Source of the DNA: Echinococcus granulosus
Taxonomy: Eukaryota; Platyhelminthes; Cestoda; Cyclophyllidea; Taeniidae
Reading direction: 5' to 3'
Length of the DNA stretch: 64,000 bases
Assembly: GCF_000524195.1 (NCBI RefSeq)
Contig: NW_020170425.1
Location: forward strand, 538,509 to 602,508
The notes under the pieces: generated by a model
The model's input: the letters and a program-made list of their open reading frames with translations, nothing else
The model's database searches: none
Told to the model about the DNA's origin: nothing
Shown here: one piece after another, positions 40,801 through 49,500 of the stretch
Position numbering within the stretch: position 1 is the first letter of the stretch
How the letters are laid out: every line of letters begins with the position of its first letter
Program-made: the position numbers and the translations under genes

Positions 40801-43800
40801 ACAGAAAACCTCGTAATGGATGTGGGAATTTAGTAAGATTTTAAGATGGGATATGCAGTGACGATGCACGTTTTGTCACAACCAAACTCAAACTTTCTAA
40901 TTACACAATTCTAGCAATTCAGTTAGAATTAATGCCACAAAATGGAAGTTAAAACGGTATACGATTTACTAATGGCTGAACATTAAGGCACAAACCATGA
41001 AAATGGAAAACCGTTGGCCGACGACAAACAATGCGCCTGAGAATGGAACCTGTATCTTGAAAGGGTTCGTTGCGATGTGGAAGACCCAACCCGGTTAAGT
41101 AAAGATTAGTAAACCTGGGCGACTCACGTGGATGTAATGGAGGCCTGAGGGGGAGGGGGTTTAGCACGGACCTTCTCCAGCTCGCAGCGCAATTCTAGCA
41201 CCTCATCGTAGAGCTGGAGGTAGGCCGCTCTGTCCACGACGTCACTCCCCTCGCTCTCCGCGAGAACACGGGAGTATCGCGTCTCAGAGCTCCCGGCAGA
41301 CGGACATTCTGGCGCGACAACAGCCAGCTGAGGTGGAGAGGTATCCGTCTGACGCGGCGTCGTCAAGGACGAGGGTAATGACTTTCTGGGAGTACTGCTT
41401 AGGGATGCACTCACGCCTTCGACGAATGGTCCGCCTGTCCCCATAGGGGAATCACCGGATCCTGTAAACACTACTTTGTAATCACAATGGATGCGCATAG
41501 AATAAAGTACGTTCAATTTTCACAAACTTTTGGCATTAGGAAGTACCCAACTCTCTGTTACAACCTAAGTTTCTGGTTTCGAGAAATCGTAAGAGCATCA
41601 AAAGCGTTGAATTGTAATAATGACTTACCTTATAGATCGCGAAATAAAGCAGACAGTTTTTTCACTACATTTGCACTAATATTAAGTACTTTATGCCCAA
41701 AAAATTGCCTTAGAGTATTTACTACTAAACATTAATTACCAAAGATCATGTCAATAAAAAATTACAAAATATATGACGCGCATAAGCAATAAAACATTAA
41801 CTTGTAACTTATGGACAGCATATGCAACCAAAATAATATGGAGTTGTGTAATTACTACATCGTTATAGTATCATTCGTGAGGACCAAAAATATGAGTTAA
41901 CCACCTACCAGATGGTTTGATGGGACTTGCGTCGAAGGACGGGAGTTTTGAGACGACATCGTTTAAAGGAGGACAAACTTCAGGTAGCAGAGTGGGCGAA
42001 CTGGACGACTGAGGTTCCAACTCTGTCAACTTTTGTAGTGCTGAATCGACCCCCCCCTCTACCTCATTTTCGTCGCTCGAGTCCTCGTCCAAGGAGTCAA
42101 AGCCTTCCCACGCGGTGAGAGTGCTATACTCCTTGAAACGCATTGAGCTAGTCTGGGGGACAAAAATCAGAGGTAAATCGTGTATGCGTATGCCAAATGA
42201 AATACAGTAAATCTGACTTACTAAGGTGATCACAAGCATAATGAAACTAAATAAAGGCGAACCATGCATACAGTACAGTCCACTAATATAAAACGTAAAA
42301 AACCCACTAATTGCGATTACAAATCGCAGATTTGAAGACACTTGATGACATTTTGTTTATATTATCCTTTGAATTTTTGCTCGTGTTAAGGGAGAAATAC
42401 TCTTATTGACGGCAGGTACACCGCAAGTCATTCGCACCCAGTTGATCTTGATACGGATAACTAAGCTGGTAACTTTGAAGTGATGTCCATATATAAGGTA
42501 AAAATGCAACGATTGAGTGACTTGAGGTAAGGAATGCGCAAGCACACGAAGCCAGGCATAGTTTTGGCTCTAGTAACTTGTGAAATATTAGCAAGAATCG
42601 ATTTTTGTCCATAGGATTTTCGACGGCTTGGAAGCAATTAGTGGCAATTAAACGAATGATGGAAGTCGTTGTATAGCGATGAACAGATCTATAATGAAAT
42701 AGCAACGTTAAGGACTGGGCGTTGACCAAGCAGTCACCCAGCTTGGGTGCGCCCACACCCGACTACCGTAATGCAACACTGAAAACCATCACTTAAAATG
42801 ACTGAGCAGCACTTTTCAGTGACCTCATTCGTCCAAACGTCTCCAAGATCTAACCAACATGCATCAACAAAAGCATAAATTAGAAAAACAATCTAACAAA
42901 GTGGAAACAGTAACAACCTACACGAACTTTATCCATTGACGACCTATATGGAAATGCAACCGAGGCCATAGCATTGGGCACAGGTTCAGAAGATCGTTTT
43001 CGGACTGCTGAATTTGATCCACCCGTCGACTGAGTGACTACAGTAGAACCAGCAATCGGAACAGTGGATCGGCGTCTCGTTAAGTCTATAAAGGCCTTTT
43101 CCGCTTTTCTTGCACGGTCGTTAGCTTCACCAAGTCTTTCGTTAAAGTCCTTTTTTACTTCCTCCATTATCGCATTATAGGCATTGTTTTCCATTTGCAA
43201 CCTCTCATCTAAAATGAAAATGACTGCAGGAAGAACATAGCCCACCCCGTACAACCAATTAATATATCCGGCAAATTAAAAAGGTGTCATTACTGGTGCA
43301 TCGTACTTACATTTTAAACAATGTTAATAAAGCATAAACAAAAAACTTCGAAATTAAAATAACATAGAAGTACTTTGGTCCCTGAGAGATTCGAGCTCTC
43401 TCCGTAATCGGTTCTGCTCGTGAAGGGCTTCACTTAATCGTATCTGAATTTCAAAATCCTTCGGGTAATCTTCAATTTCCTCGCGCATAGACTGTAGAGC
43501 TTCAACTTCAGTGGCTAGCAAGGCACGCCACTCAAGAATCGCAAATAGGTGTTCGTGCACTAAAATACGAGGCAAGATTCTTATAAGTTGGGAAGTACGC
43601 GACGCAAGCAGAAAAAAATAGCTAGTGGTTCCAAAAAAGTACGCAAAAACAAAAAGTTACACAGATGCAGAAATTATTTCACCAGCAGAAGCCACATCTT
43701 TTGGAAGAACGAAGATGCTAAGGTCATTAAAATCATCCGAAACAAGCTTTCTTCGACGACATACGTGGACTATCGTCCAAATTGATTCCATCCAAAATCT

Positions 43801-43966
43801 CTGAATTCTCGTAACATTTCCGAAATTTTTGGAAGTGTTCAGCGGAGCCAATCGCGTTGGACAATTTTCTGTAGTAGTCACGGCTTCTTTCCTCCAAGTA
43901 ATTTATGACCTTTACAAAGCACTCATCTCTGCCGGAGTTCAATTCTTCTCGGAGGTAATCTACCAT
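19649..43966 (-). CDS. Pericentrin/AKAP9-type centrosomal scaffold, PACT-domain protein, 37 exons
   Basis: Large coiled-coil scaffold that should anchor gamma-tubulin nucleating complexes and kinases at the centrosome or basal body. Identification rests on the C-terminal PACT domain (20611-20343 joined to 20187); the rest is heptad-rich helix and Ser/Pro linkers. Coding exons, 5' to 3' on the minus strand: 43966-43765, 43559-43374, 43208-42922, 42152-41909, 41461-41128, 39570-39519, 39093-38872, 38013-37744, 37215-37123, 36949-36856, 36526-36468, 35744-35704, 35630-35485, 35428-35387, 35306-35235, 34526-34425, 33529-33312, 33004-32907, 32212-31906, 31125-30826, 30347-29931, 29858-29739, 29582-29259, 27997-27899, 27023-26811, 25843-25535, 25391-25203, 25109-24813, 24576-24477, 24403-24232, 23287-23170, 22919-22825, 22541-22376, 21957-21343, 20611-20343, 20187-19947, 19843-19649. 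All junction phases agree, giving about 2,435 residues (human pericentrin and AKAP9 are longer). The start is the first in-frame ATG after an upstream TAG; a further 5' exon cannot be excluded. Confidence 0.85.
19947..20611 (-). CDS. PACT domain exons 35-36 (centrosome targeting)
   Basis: Exon 35 (20611-20343) and exon 36 (20187-19947) encode the PACT domain at residues about 2202-2305. Diagnostic features are the helix RYLRMESYRRALVYQKQYLL followed by LLLGDFQ, and the second block VRFRAAARCIMIILR, which after the intron continues as VKQLRLKWQR; vertebrate PACT domains have a YLRAES-RKAL-YQKKYLL helix and an RFR-AVRV-IA-LR-RFLV--W helix at the same spacing. The domain recruits pericentrin and AKAP9 to centrosomes and binds calmodulin in those proteins. 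The arginine codon is split AG|A across the intron (donor GTAAAC, acceptor ATACAG). The remainder of exon 36 is a Ser/Asn/Pro-rich tail. Confidence 0.93.
21343..21957 (-). CDS. PACT scaffold exon 34: largest exon, pre-PACT region
   Basis: A 615-nt exon (residues about 1997-2201) with acceptor TGTCCACAG and donor GTGAGT, both strong, in phase 0. It starts helical, passes through a Gly/Ser/Asp-rich linker and a Ser run (about 21,640-21,660), then has two predicted helices (ALLAQAKQLILNGVAHL…) that lead directly into the PACT exon. Its GC content is well above the surrounding introns. Confidence 0.8.
22376..27997 (-). CDS. PACT scaffold exons 24-33: main distal coiled coil
   Basis: Ten exons cover residues about 1411-1996. 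Exons 24 (27997-27899) and 25 (27023-26811) are strong heptad coiled coil. Exon 26 (25843-25535) has a leading helix (VDELEKELAGL) then an acidic/Ser linker. Exons 27-28 (25391-25203, 25109-24813) are helical with Leu/Ala-rich segments; exons 29-33 (24576-24477, 24403-24232, 23287-23170, 22919-22825, 22541-22376) are coiled coil. Exon 25's donor (GTCCAT) is weak and exon 26's (GTTAGC) is moderate; both are supported mainly by phase and by flanking peptide quality. Confidence 0.75.
29259..33529 (-). CDS. PACT scaffold exons 17-23: coiled coil alternating with low-complexity
   Basis: Exons 17 and 18 (33529-33312, 33004-32907) are Glu/Gln/Arg heptads. Exon 19 (32212-31906) starts helical and becomes Ser/Thr/Pro-rich. 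Exon 20 (31125-30826) is Ser-rich, then helical (ALEIELHKIANLRSEIVQSE). Exon 21 (30347-29931, residues about 1124-1262) has an acidic tract (DGDDDGD…TEDEVDD), Thr-rich runs and a basic KKRT…KRRSRSSR stretch like a bipartite nuclear signal. Exon 22 (29858-29739) is a regular coiled coil and exon 23 (29582-29259) again Ser/Pro. Phases match throughout. Confidence 0.75.
34425..36949 (-). CDS. PACT scaffold exons 10-16: cluster of very short exons
   Basis: Seven exons of 94, 59, 41, 146, 42, 72 and 102 nt encode residues about 631-815, all with polypyrimidine acceptors and donors of the GTRNGT kind. The peptide is coiled coil again (for example EVEIIKLREKLEEAERLLEE in exon 16). The end of exon 13 is the one doubtful junction of the gene: I use GTAGGT (exon end 35485), but weaker donors in the same phase (exon ends 35518, 35536, 35548) would drop up to 21 residues of a hydrophobic stretch without shifting frame. 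Confidence 0.65.
37123..39570 (-). CDS. PACT scaffold exons 6-9: short linker exons
   Basis: Exon 6 (39570-39519, only 52 nt), exon 7 (39093-38872), exon 8 (38013-37744) and exon 9 (37215-37123) cover residues about 418-630. Exon 7 has good acceptor and GTAAGT donor with one clean open frame although another frame is also open. Exon 8 is Glu/Ser-rich; I end it at GTGAGC (just below 37744) because it is the best donor in phase 0, though the frame stays open to 37687. Exon 9 carries a Cys-x-x-Cys pair (FYCFNC), an isolated oddity without a recognised zinc fold. Confidence 0.65.
41128..43208 (-). CDS. PACT scaffold exons 3-5: coiled coil, acidic and Ser/Pro linker
   Basis: Exon 3 (43208-42922, residues 130-225) is a coiled coil that passes into a Ser/Thr-rich basic stretch. 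Exon 4 (42152-41909, to residue 306) carries an acidic run (DEDSSDENEVEGG). Exon 5 (41461-41128, to residue 417) is Ser/Thr/Pro-rich and ends in a helix (VLELRCELEKVRAK) before a run of four prolines. Donors are GTAGGT, GTAGGT and GTGAGT; phases match on both sides. Low-complexity linkers between helices are typical of pericentrin-family proteins. Confidence 0.75.
43374..43966 (-). CDS. PACT scaffold exons 1-2: N-terminus
   Basis: Exon 1 (43966-43765, residues 1-67) begins ATGGTAGAT, residues MVDYLREELNSG, and is helical and charged. An in-frame TAG lies a short way upstream, so this is the first usable ATG unless an exon is spliced in at the weak acceptor just 3' of that stop (possibly a spliced-leader site). 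It ends at donor GTATGT in phase 1. Exon 2 (43559-43374, residues 68-129) continues as a coiled coil (…RLRRELESLRDQ) and ends at donor GTACTT in phase 1. The N-terminus resembles no named domain. Confidence 0.75.
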
Positions 43967-44550
43967 TGCGCGACTATCATGAGAAAAACAGCTTGTCCAC
44001 TAAACTTTAACTTTAAAGCTCGTTTAGCGCGGGTCCCTCAAAGGTGTTAAAAACAATACATGTTTACCCAGACAACAATTGAAAATCCAAAAAAAGTCAA
44101 AATTCGAATTTTTGTATAAAAACGTAGTCACGGCACATAGGTGCCTTTGGCCTCCGGTAATAGAGTTGTGGCTCTTAATTTTCTTGTCAACAGGTATCAT
44201 TTAATTCAGTCTAAAAAGCCGATTGGCAGTCCTGAAAATAGTTTTCTTAGATTAAAATATATTGTTTAATGTGTCATGCTTACAAATTTGTGAATTTTTG
44301 AAAAGACTACCAGCAGATGGTAGACACAGCAGAGGAGTATTTCAACATATTCGGCTGATCACTTGCTGGAAATGCAACACAATACGCTTATTTGACGTTA
44401 TTCCTCCCTAGTCAGCATTTTTACCGTGACTACATAATGTATTAACTTTTCTGTGGGTCCCCGATGCCTTCATATCCTGGTAAATGTTTGAAGTTCTCTG
44501 AAATCATGGAAAGTCGAAGGCGCTAAAATTCCTCACATTATTGTAATACG

Positions 44551-44738
44551 ATAGTGGTTTATCCCTCGGCATTAATGAGGCGCCACTTTTGTGCTTTGAA
44601 TTAGCCCCCTTGTACCTTGCTGGGTGGGCTGGCCTTTTGAACCATGCCAATAGCCCAGACACCTTCTATGCGGTGAATATATGTTCTGCCCGAGTAATTT
44701 GTCTTCTTTCGTTTTCAGGGAGTCCCGGAACGCTACAG
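44551..44738 (+). repeat. Dispersed repeat copy 1 (about 190 bp family)
   Basis: Shares with the other copies, by eye, an ordered series of blocks: GCCACTT…, TTGTACCTT, GGGTGGGCTGG, CCATGCCAATAGCCC, ATATGTTCTGCCCGAGTA, and terminal CGCTACAG (44731-44738). Similarity to the inverted copy is roughly 70-75 % over some 130 bp. Confidence 0.65.
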
Positions 44739-45264
44739 TATGCACATTTTTAGCACATGCGCTTACACATAATTCAGTGTTTTACATGTGCTCTACTTTG
44801 TTGCATGCCACCTCTTCATTTAAGGAAAGAACAATTCCTTTTATTAGCCCATGTGCTACATTAGTATTGTTGTTTCACTCTGGTCACTTAAATCATTTAG
44901 TTTTGCTTGATTTTTTAACTAGGGCATTAAGATTGGTGTATTTCTGTTGTATCGACACGGGTTTTTGCTTATTTAGTATCAAGTTCGGGTGGCACAGAGG
45001 AATGCATGCAGAGGACCCGGGAGGAGAAAGCATACTCCGTAAAGCAAAAATTGTTTGCACAGTCCAAAGAAATCAAATCATTACATTATGGGATTTATAT
45101 TACCAATGCTCTGCGAATCTCCCAATTCTACTCTCGCTCACTAATGCTACTTATGTGTTTTGCTGAATAGCGTCTGCATTGTGCGGAAGCATGACTACTA
45201 CAGGTAGTTCGAGCTGGATCAAAGGGTAAATGCAATGCGTTGCTAGTTTGTTTAACTCAACTTT

Positions 45265-45613
45265 AATAAAGGGACAATTTTTTGCTTCACCATAGCTCCT
45301 TGGCTCGCGGGTTGGCCTCTGGGCCGTGCCAGTAAACCCAAACCATACCGTGTGCCAATAATACATATTCTACCTGAGTAGCTGTAGCCTCTTGAACCTC
45401 TCCCGAAGATAAAAATAGACATGAGACTCGGGCGGAACATATGCATTCAACATAGAGTACGGGTCGGGGCTACTCACATGGCTCGGGGGCCAGACCACCC
45501 GGTGAAGGTACAATGGCCAAGACATCAAGTGGCCCTTTACCCAAACAGGGAGCCAAATAATCAAATTTTTAAGTAGTATATCTTTTCAATTAGGAAACTC
45601 CAAGAACGCTACA
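45265..45613 (+). repeat. Dispersed repeat copy 2, split by an inserted copy
   Basis: The left part (about 45265-45381) matches copy 1 up to the CCTGAGTAG block. The right part (about 45577-45613) resumes with the following block (TATCTTTTCAATTAGG…CGCTACA). Between them lies an inverted copy of the same repeat. The pentamer AGTAG occurs on both sides of the interruption (45377-45381 and 45572-45576), as a target-site duplication would. Confidence 0.6.
45382..45571 (-). repeat. Inverted repeat copy nested in copy 2
   Basis: Read on the minus strand this has the same block order as copy 1 (TTGTACCTTCACCGGGTGG, TATGTTCCGCCCGAGT, ending GGCTACAG). Its terminal CTACAG abuts the putative AGTAG duplication exactly, which fixes one end of the element. 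The minus strand is open across it (45564-45370, 64 codons). No transposase or tRNA-like promoter box is visible, so it is non-autonomous or an old fragment. Confidence 0.65.
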
Positions 45614-46224
45614 ATGGCGGCTGTGGAAAGCAAACTTGGCGTAAAAGAATATCTGCCCTGATCCCTGCTGCTATGTAATGCGTCTCAGCTACAAATTTCC
45701 TACAAATACCCCATTACGGAGTTACCTACGCTGGTCTGCATTAAGGCATCGATAAAGCAAACCTGCAACACCTCATCTATCAAGTGACTGACAGAACCTT
45801 GATAGGTATGTCTGAGTGGCTCTGAAGTGAGAACAGGGTGGCAAAGGAACAGAAGAGAAAGCCTAACCTCGTGAGTTGTGGCAAATCTGCTCCTGGGCCA
45901 TTGCACCTACGTTAAGTTATGGACACGCGTGATGATTGGTGCAGTTTTCCCGCCCCAATCCAATTTCCATATAAGACGGGAATGTTGATCCAGCTGAATT
46001 GGCAGGAGAAAACACCACATTGCTGTCAAGTTTTTTTCTAATTGCATGAAACTTTGATGACTGGCGCGACTGGTCCTTGGTTGCTTTTCGTACGGCGCCG
46101 GTTACGTTGTAAAGGCTGATGCGAGAGGTTAGTTTAGGGAAGTGCCAAGGGCAAAGCGGAAAAGAGCAGAAGGACTGTGTAATACTTTAATATCATAGCC
46201 TTGATAAAAAACCCAATTTAATTT

Positions 46225-46350
46225 TCCGTCATTGGAAGTTCGCCATATGGGCTAGCATTCAGGCCATGCTAGTAGCCATAGGCCCTACCGTGTATCGTAC
46301 ACATGTTGCATGAGCAGCATATCTTCTGACTCCCTTAGGGCGCAAACGTA
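46225..46350 (+). repeat. Dispersed repeat copy 3 (diverged)
   Basis: Contains the blocks ATGGGCTAGCATTCAGG, CCATGCTAGTAGCC, CCCTACCGTGT and CATGAGCAGCATATCTTCTGA in the same order as copies 1 and 2. It shares CCGTGT with copy 2 only, and the end block is more diverged. Confidence 0.5.
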
Positions 46351-46577
46351 TAACCTGTGTAATAAATATGCAGGTTTTCCCAAAAACATTGCTACTTATT
46401 TGATGTAGTTTTTGAGTTACATGGGAAAGTCTTTGTTTGTATTCTTGAGCTGATTGCAAATTGGCTCCGTTTCAAAGTCACTAAATTACACCAATCACCG
46501 AGTTGTTGGTGTTGTGGGGTCTCAATTGAGATCCGTTTTTAGTATATATTGATATCGGGGCCCCTAAATAGTGTACA

Positions 46578-49500
46578 ATGTAAGTATTTAAAATAATTTA
46601 GTTTATGTTTCTAGCACGCACCTGCTTAAGGCACAAAGAACTGACATCTAACTTATGTGCTTTTACGTTGTGATTAGCCGTTTTAGTTGATCCTTTGGTA
46701 TTGTAGACTTTGTCAGACACATTTTCTAGTAATGCATCTACCCCGAATTTCCCTTTTGGCTTGCCTATTCTGCGATCTGTTCTTAGCATCTGGCATGTTT
46801 TTTTCGCCCATTTCTTCATAGCCCAACCTGATGGGACCGAATTTGCACCTAAGGGAACCTAGATTCACTACCATTTCCGCATTACAACAGCGTCTTCAAA
46901 CTCGTGCAATTTCTTTGTCTTTTTTAAAGGGAAGAGTCCAATCACCAGGCTGTGATTCAAGAGCGTATTCGCCATTATTTTAACCAACTGACTGTCGGTT
47001 GTGGGGATGCTGCATGCACGAATCAGAATTGTGCTTCTTCCTCCAACTTCGCTCACCGTGGGCTTGATAATAACCATGCTGCTGCCTTAGCACTCAGACT
47101 TCTCAGAGATTCTGAACCAATGTGTTTTGCTCATTCTCCCGCTTCAATGGATTCCACAGAGCACCGAAAGAACTCCACCCCAAAATCCAACCACATTGAT
47201 TCTTGTGTACGTTTTCATTATTCTCTTTATACCAGGATTTTCGAGCCATCCAAGGCATATTGTTTGCTGCTTTCATCTAGCCTTAATGGCGTAATTTTGC
47301 CTTTTGTAATAATGAAAAGTGGTCTCGTGAATTATTTGAATGTTCCTCATTAAACTGTTCTCAATAATTGACGTCAATTTTTACTTTTTCGACCCCGCTG
47401 TTAGGTCATTTTTCGACTCCTTTCCACCACATCAATACAATGCTTAAGTAAACACCAATCGGCCACCTTAATTTTGCTTTTACTTCCGGTATGCAAACCT
47501 TCATCTTTTGTGAATCTTTTAAGTTCTTGGGCTCATTTCATCCTTTCATGCTTAGCATCAACCGGACCAACGTAGGGATTTAGCGATAAATCCCGAGAGC
47601 ACTCAGGTGTCGGAGCATTTGTCTCTAGCATCTGATTCCCCTCTCCGCCAGGGTCAGGAAAAGATGGAAGGTGAGGAATCAGACGAAGGAAGGGAAGGAG
47701 ATGGGGAGATACAGGATGCATTGGAAGGTTCTACACCTACCTCCTCAATTAGTGAAATTTCTCCTGGTCTGAGTCGTTTTCTTCTTCATATTTCCGGTAG
47801 TTCGCCACCTACCTCCTCAGAAGTCCCATTTCTCGAGAGTGGTGCGTGGTTTTGGGCTTCTTTTTTTACTTTTACCTTTGCTTATCCGTGAATTACTATA
47901 CCAAATCGGTACTACAGAATTTCTCGCGCTATTGGTAGTTGCATGGATTCAATTTATCCGCGTTTCTCCCTAAAGTATAGTTTATGGGTATCAAATTTCA
48001 CCTAATCGACCATCTTGAGTAAATAGATCGTGGGTTCTGAGCAGTGGTTATTGCTTTCACTAGTTTCATCCTTGCTATTGAACTTCAAGGTACAACGAGG
48101 AATCCGCGTTCTTACAGACTTTTCGATTCCACCAAAGTTGTTTCGCTTACTGGGAGAAAACAAACGACGTCCAAGCATATTTTTGGGATTTAAATTGGCC
48201 TGATTATTGCATACACCTCCGTAAATTTATTAAATTAGTCTGGTGGTCAGCTATTATGTGTTTACCTAGCGGTGGTTAATCTGTGCAGCTTATTGTTCAC
48301 GATTTGTTGATCTAGAATATTTTCCCGTGCTACTTTAAATCTCTACCTAGGCATTTCCAGATAGTCAGTTGTAAACTCATCTGGTTTTGTGCTTGAGTCT
48401 CTGCCATCTTTCAGTGCCTCTTAAAGATATTTTTCGAATCACAGCTAAAGTCATTCGGTATTCACTATTTGTCCCTTTTAATTCAGTGACGTCTACGGCG
48501 ACAGAAAGCGGTGACAACGCGGATTCCTCTCAGCACAGCTATTTTCTGGGGTTGCTGGACAGCATTATGAAGAAGTCCAATCACAAACCTGACGATGGCG
48601 GGGAAGACATTGACTTACCTTCAGCAGCGAGCATCATAGGAAAGCGTGTGAAGGGCCTCAGACTGTCTGAGGTACGGGAATGCGTAGAAAACTGCGAGTC
48701 GGAGGGCAACTGGACCCCCATCAGACTGCTTCTTGAGGAAGTCTTCACATCCCTCACCGCTCTCGCCAATTCCTTCCCTCTGGAGAGCGAATCTACCGAT
48801 GTCGAGATGCTGTCGTTGCCTGCAACGAGCTCTTTTTTGTCGCATTACAAATCAGGTACGCGCCTAGATTATTCCCTCGCTTATCCATTTCTTCATCAGT
48901 TGCTGAGTTCGTGGTAGCATCTGACCTGCCACTACAAAAGGATCGTTTAGGGTTTCGCATTCGTTCCAATTGTTTTTATATCTTAATTGCCTAATTATAT
49001 CATAGGACTTTATTATGTTTGAATCGTGGTGCATTTTTGGAAAAAATAAAACTCGTCAAACAAATGATTTTACTAATGAATAACAGCTGTTGCTGAAACC
49101 TGACTTATTCGCATCAGTTTCAGCCACAGAATCAGCTCGTACTCACAAGCGCAAGTCTGGGTCTGATTCAAATGCGTTTCCACCCTTCCTCAACACTGAA
49201 TCCGATCCTGCAGTCCCAGTAGACATAGACGAGGCTCGTGAGGCATACAACCTCCTTCTTGAACGACCTCCAAAGACCGTGAACATCGAGGACACGCTTG
49301 CTCACCTCATCCGACGACAATTGATTGTTACACTGCGCAGATGCTTTCGCATCTACCCCTTCCCATCTTCCTCTGGTGCTAGCACAGACCCCTATCTCGC
49401 CCTGCTAGAGGAATTGAATCCTTCTCCTGATGGGGAGGCGGACAAATTGCAGCAGCGCATGGTGAATCTCTTCGCCACCATCTATGCCTGCCCACTTGTC

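Larger units (their letters stand above)
43967..46577. promoter_or_regulatory. Head-to-head intergenic region between PACT scaffold and UBE3A
   Basis: About 2.6 kb separates the two divergently read start regions, so both promoters must lie here or in the first introns. No clear TATA box is placed for either gene. Much of the space from 44.55 to 46.35 kb is occupied by degenerate copies of a short repeat (listed separately). The open frame at 44681-45166 overlaps repeat copy 1 and shows no known domain. Confidence 0.5.

Noticed and set aside
44681..45166. 161-codon open frame between the two divergent genes
   Set aside because: Its first part is repeat copy 1 and the rest is hydrophobic low-quality sequence without domain; no splice or promoter support.
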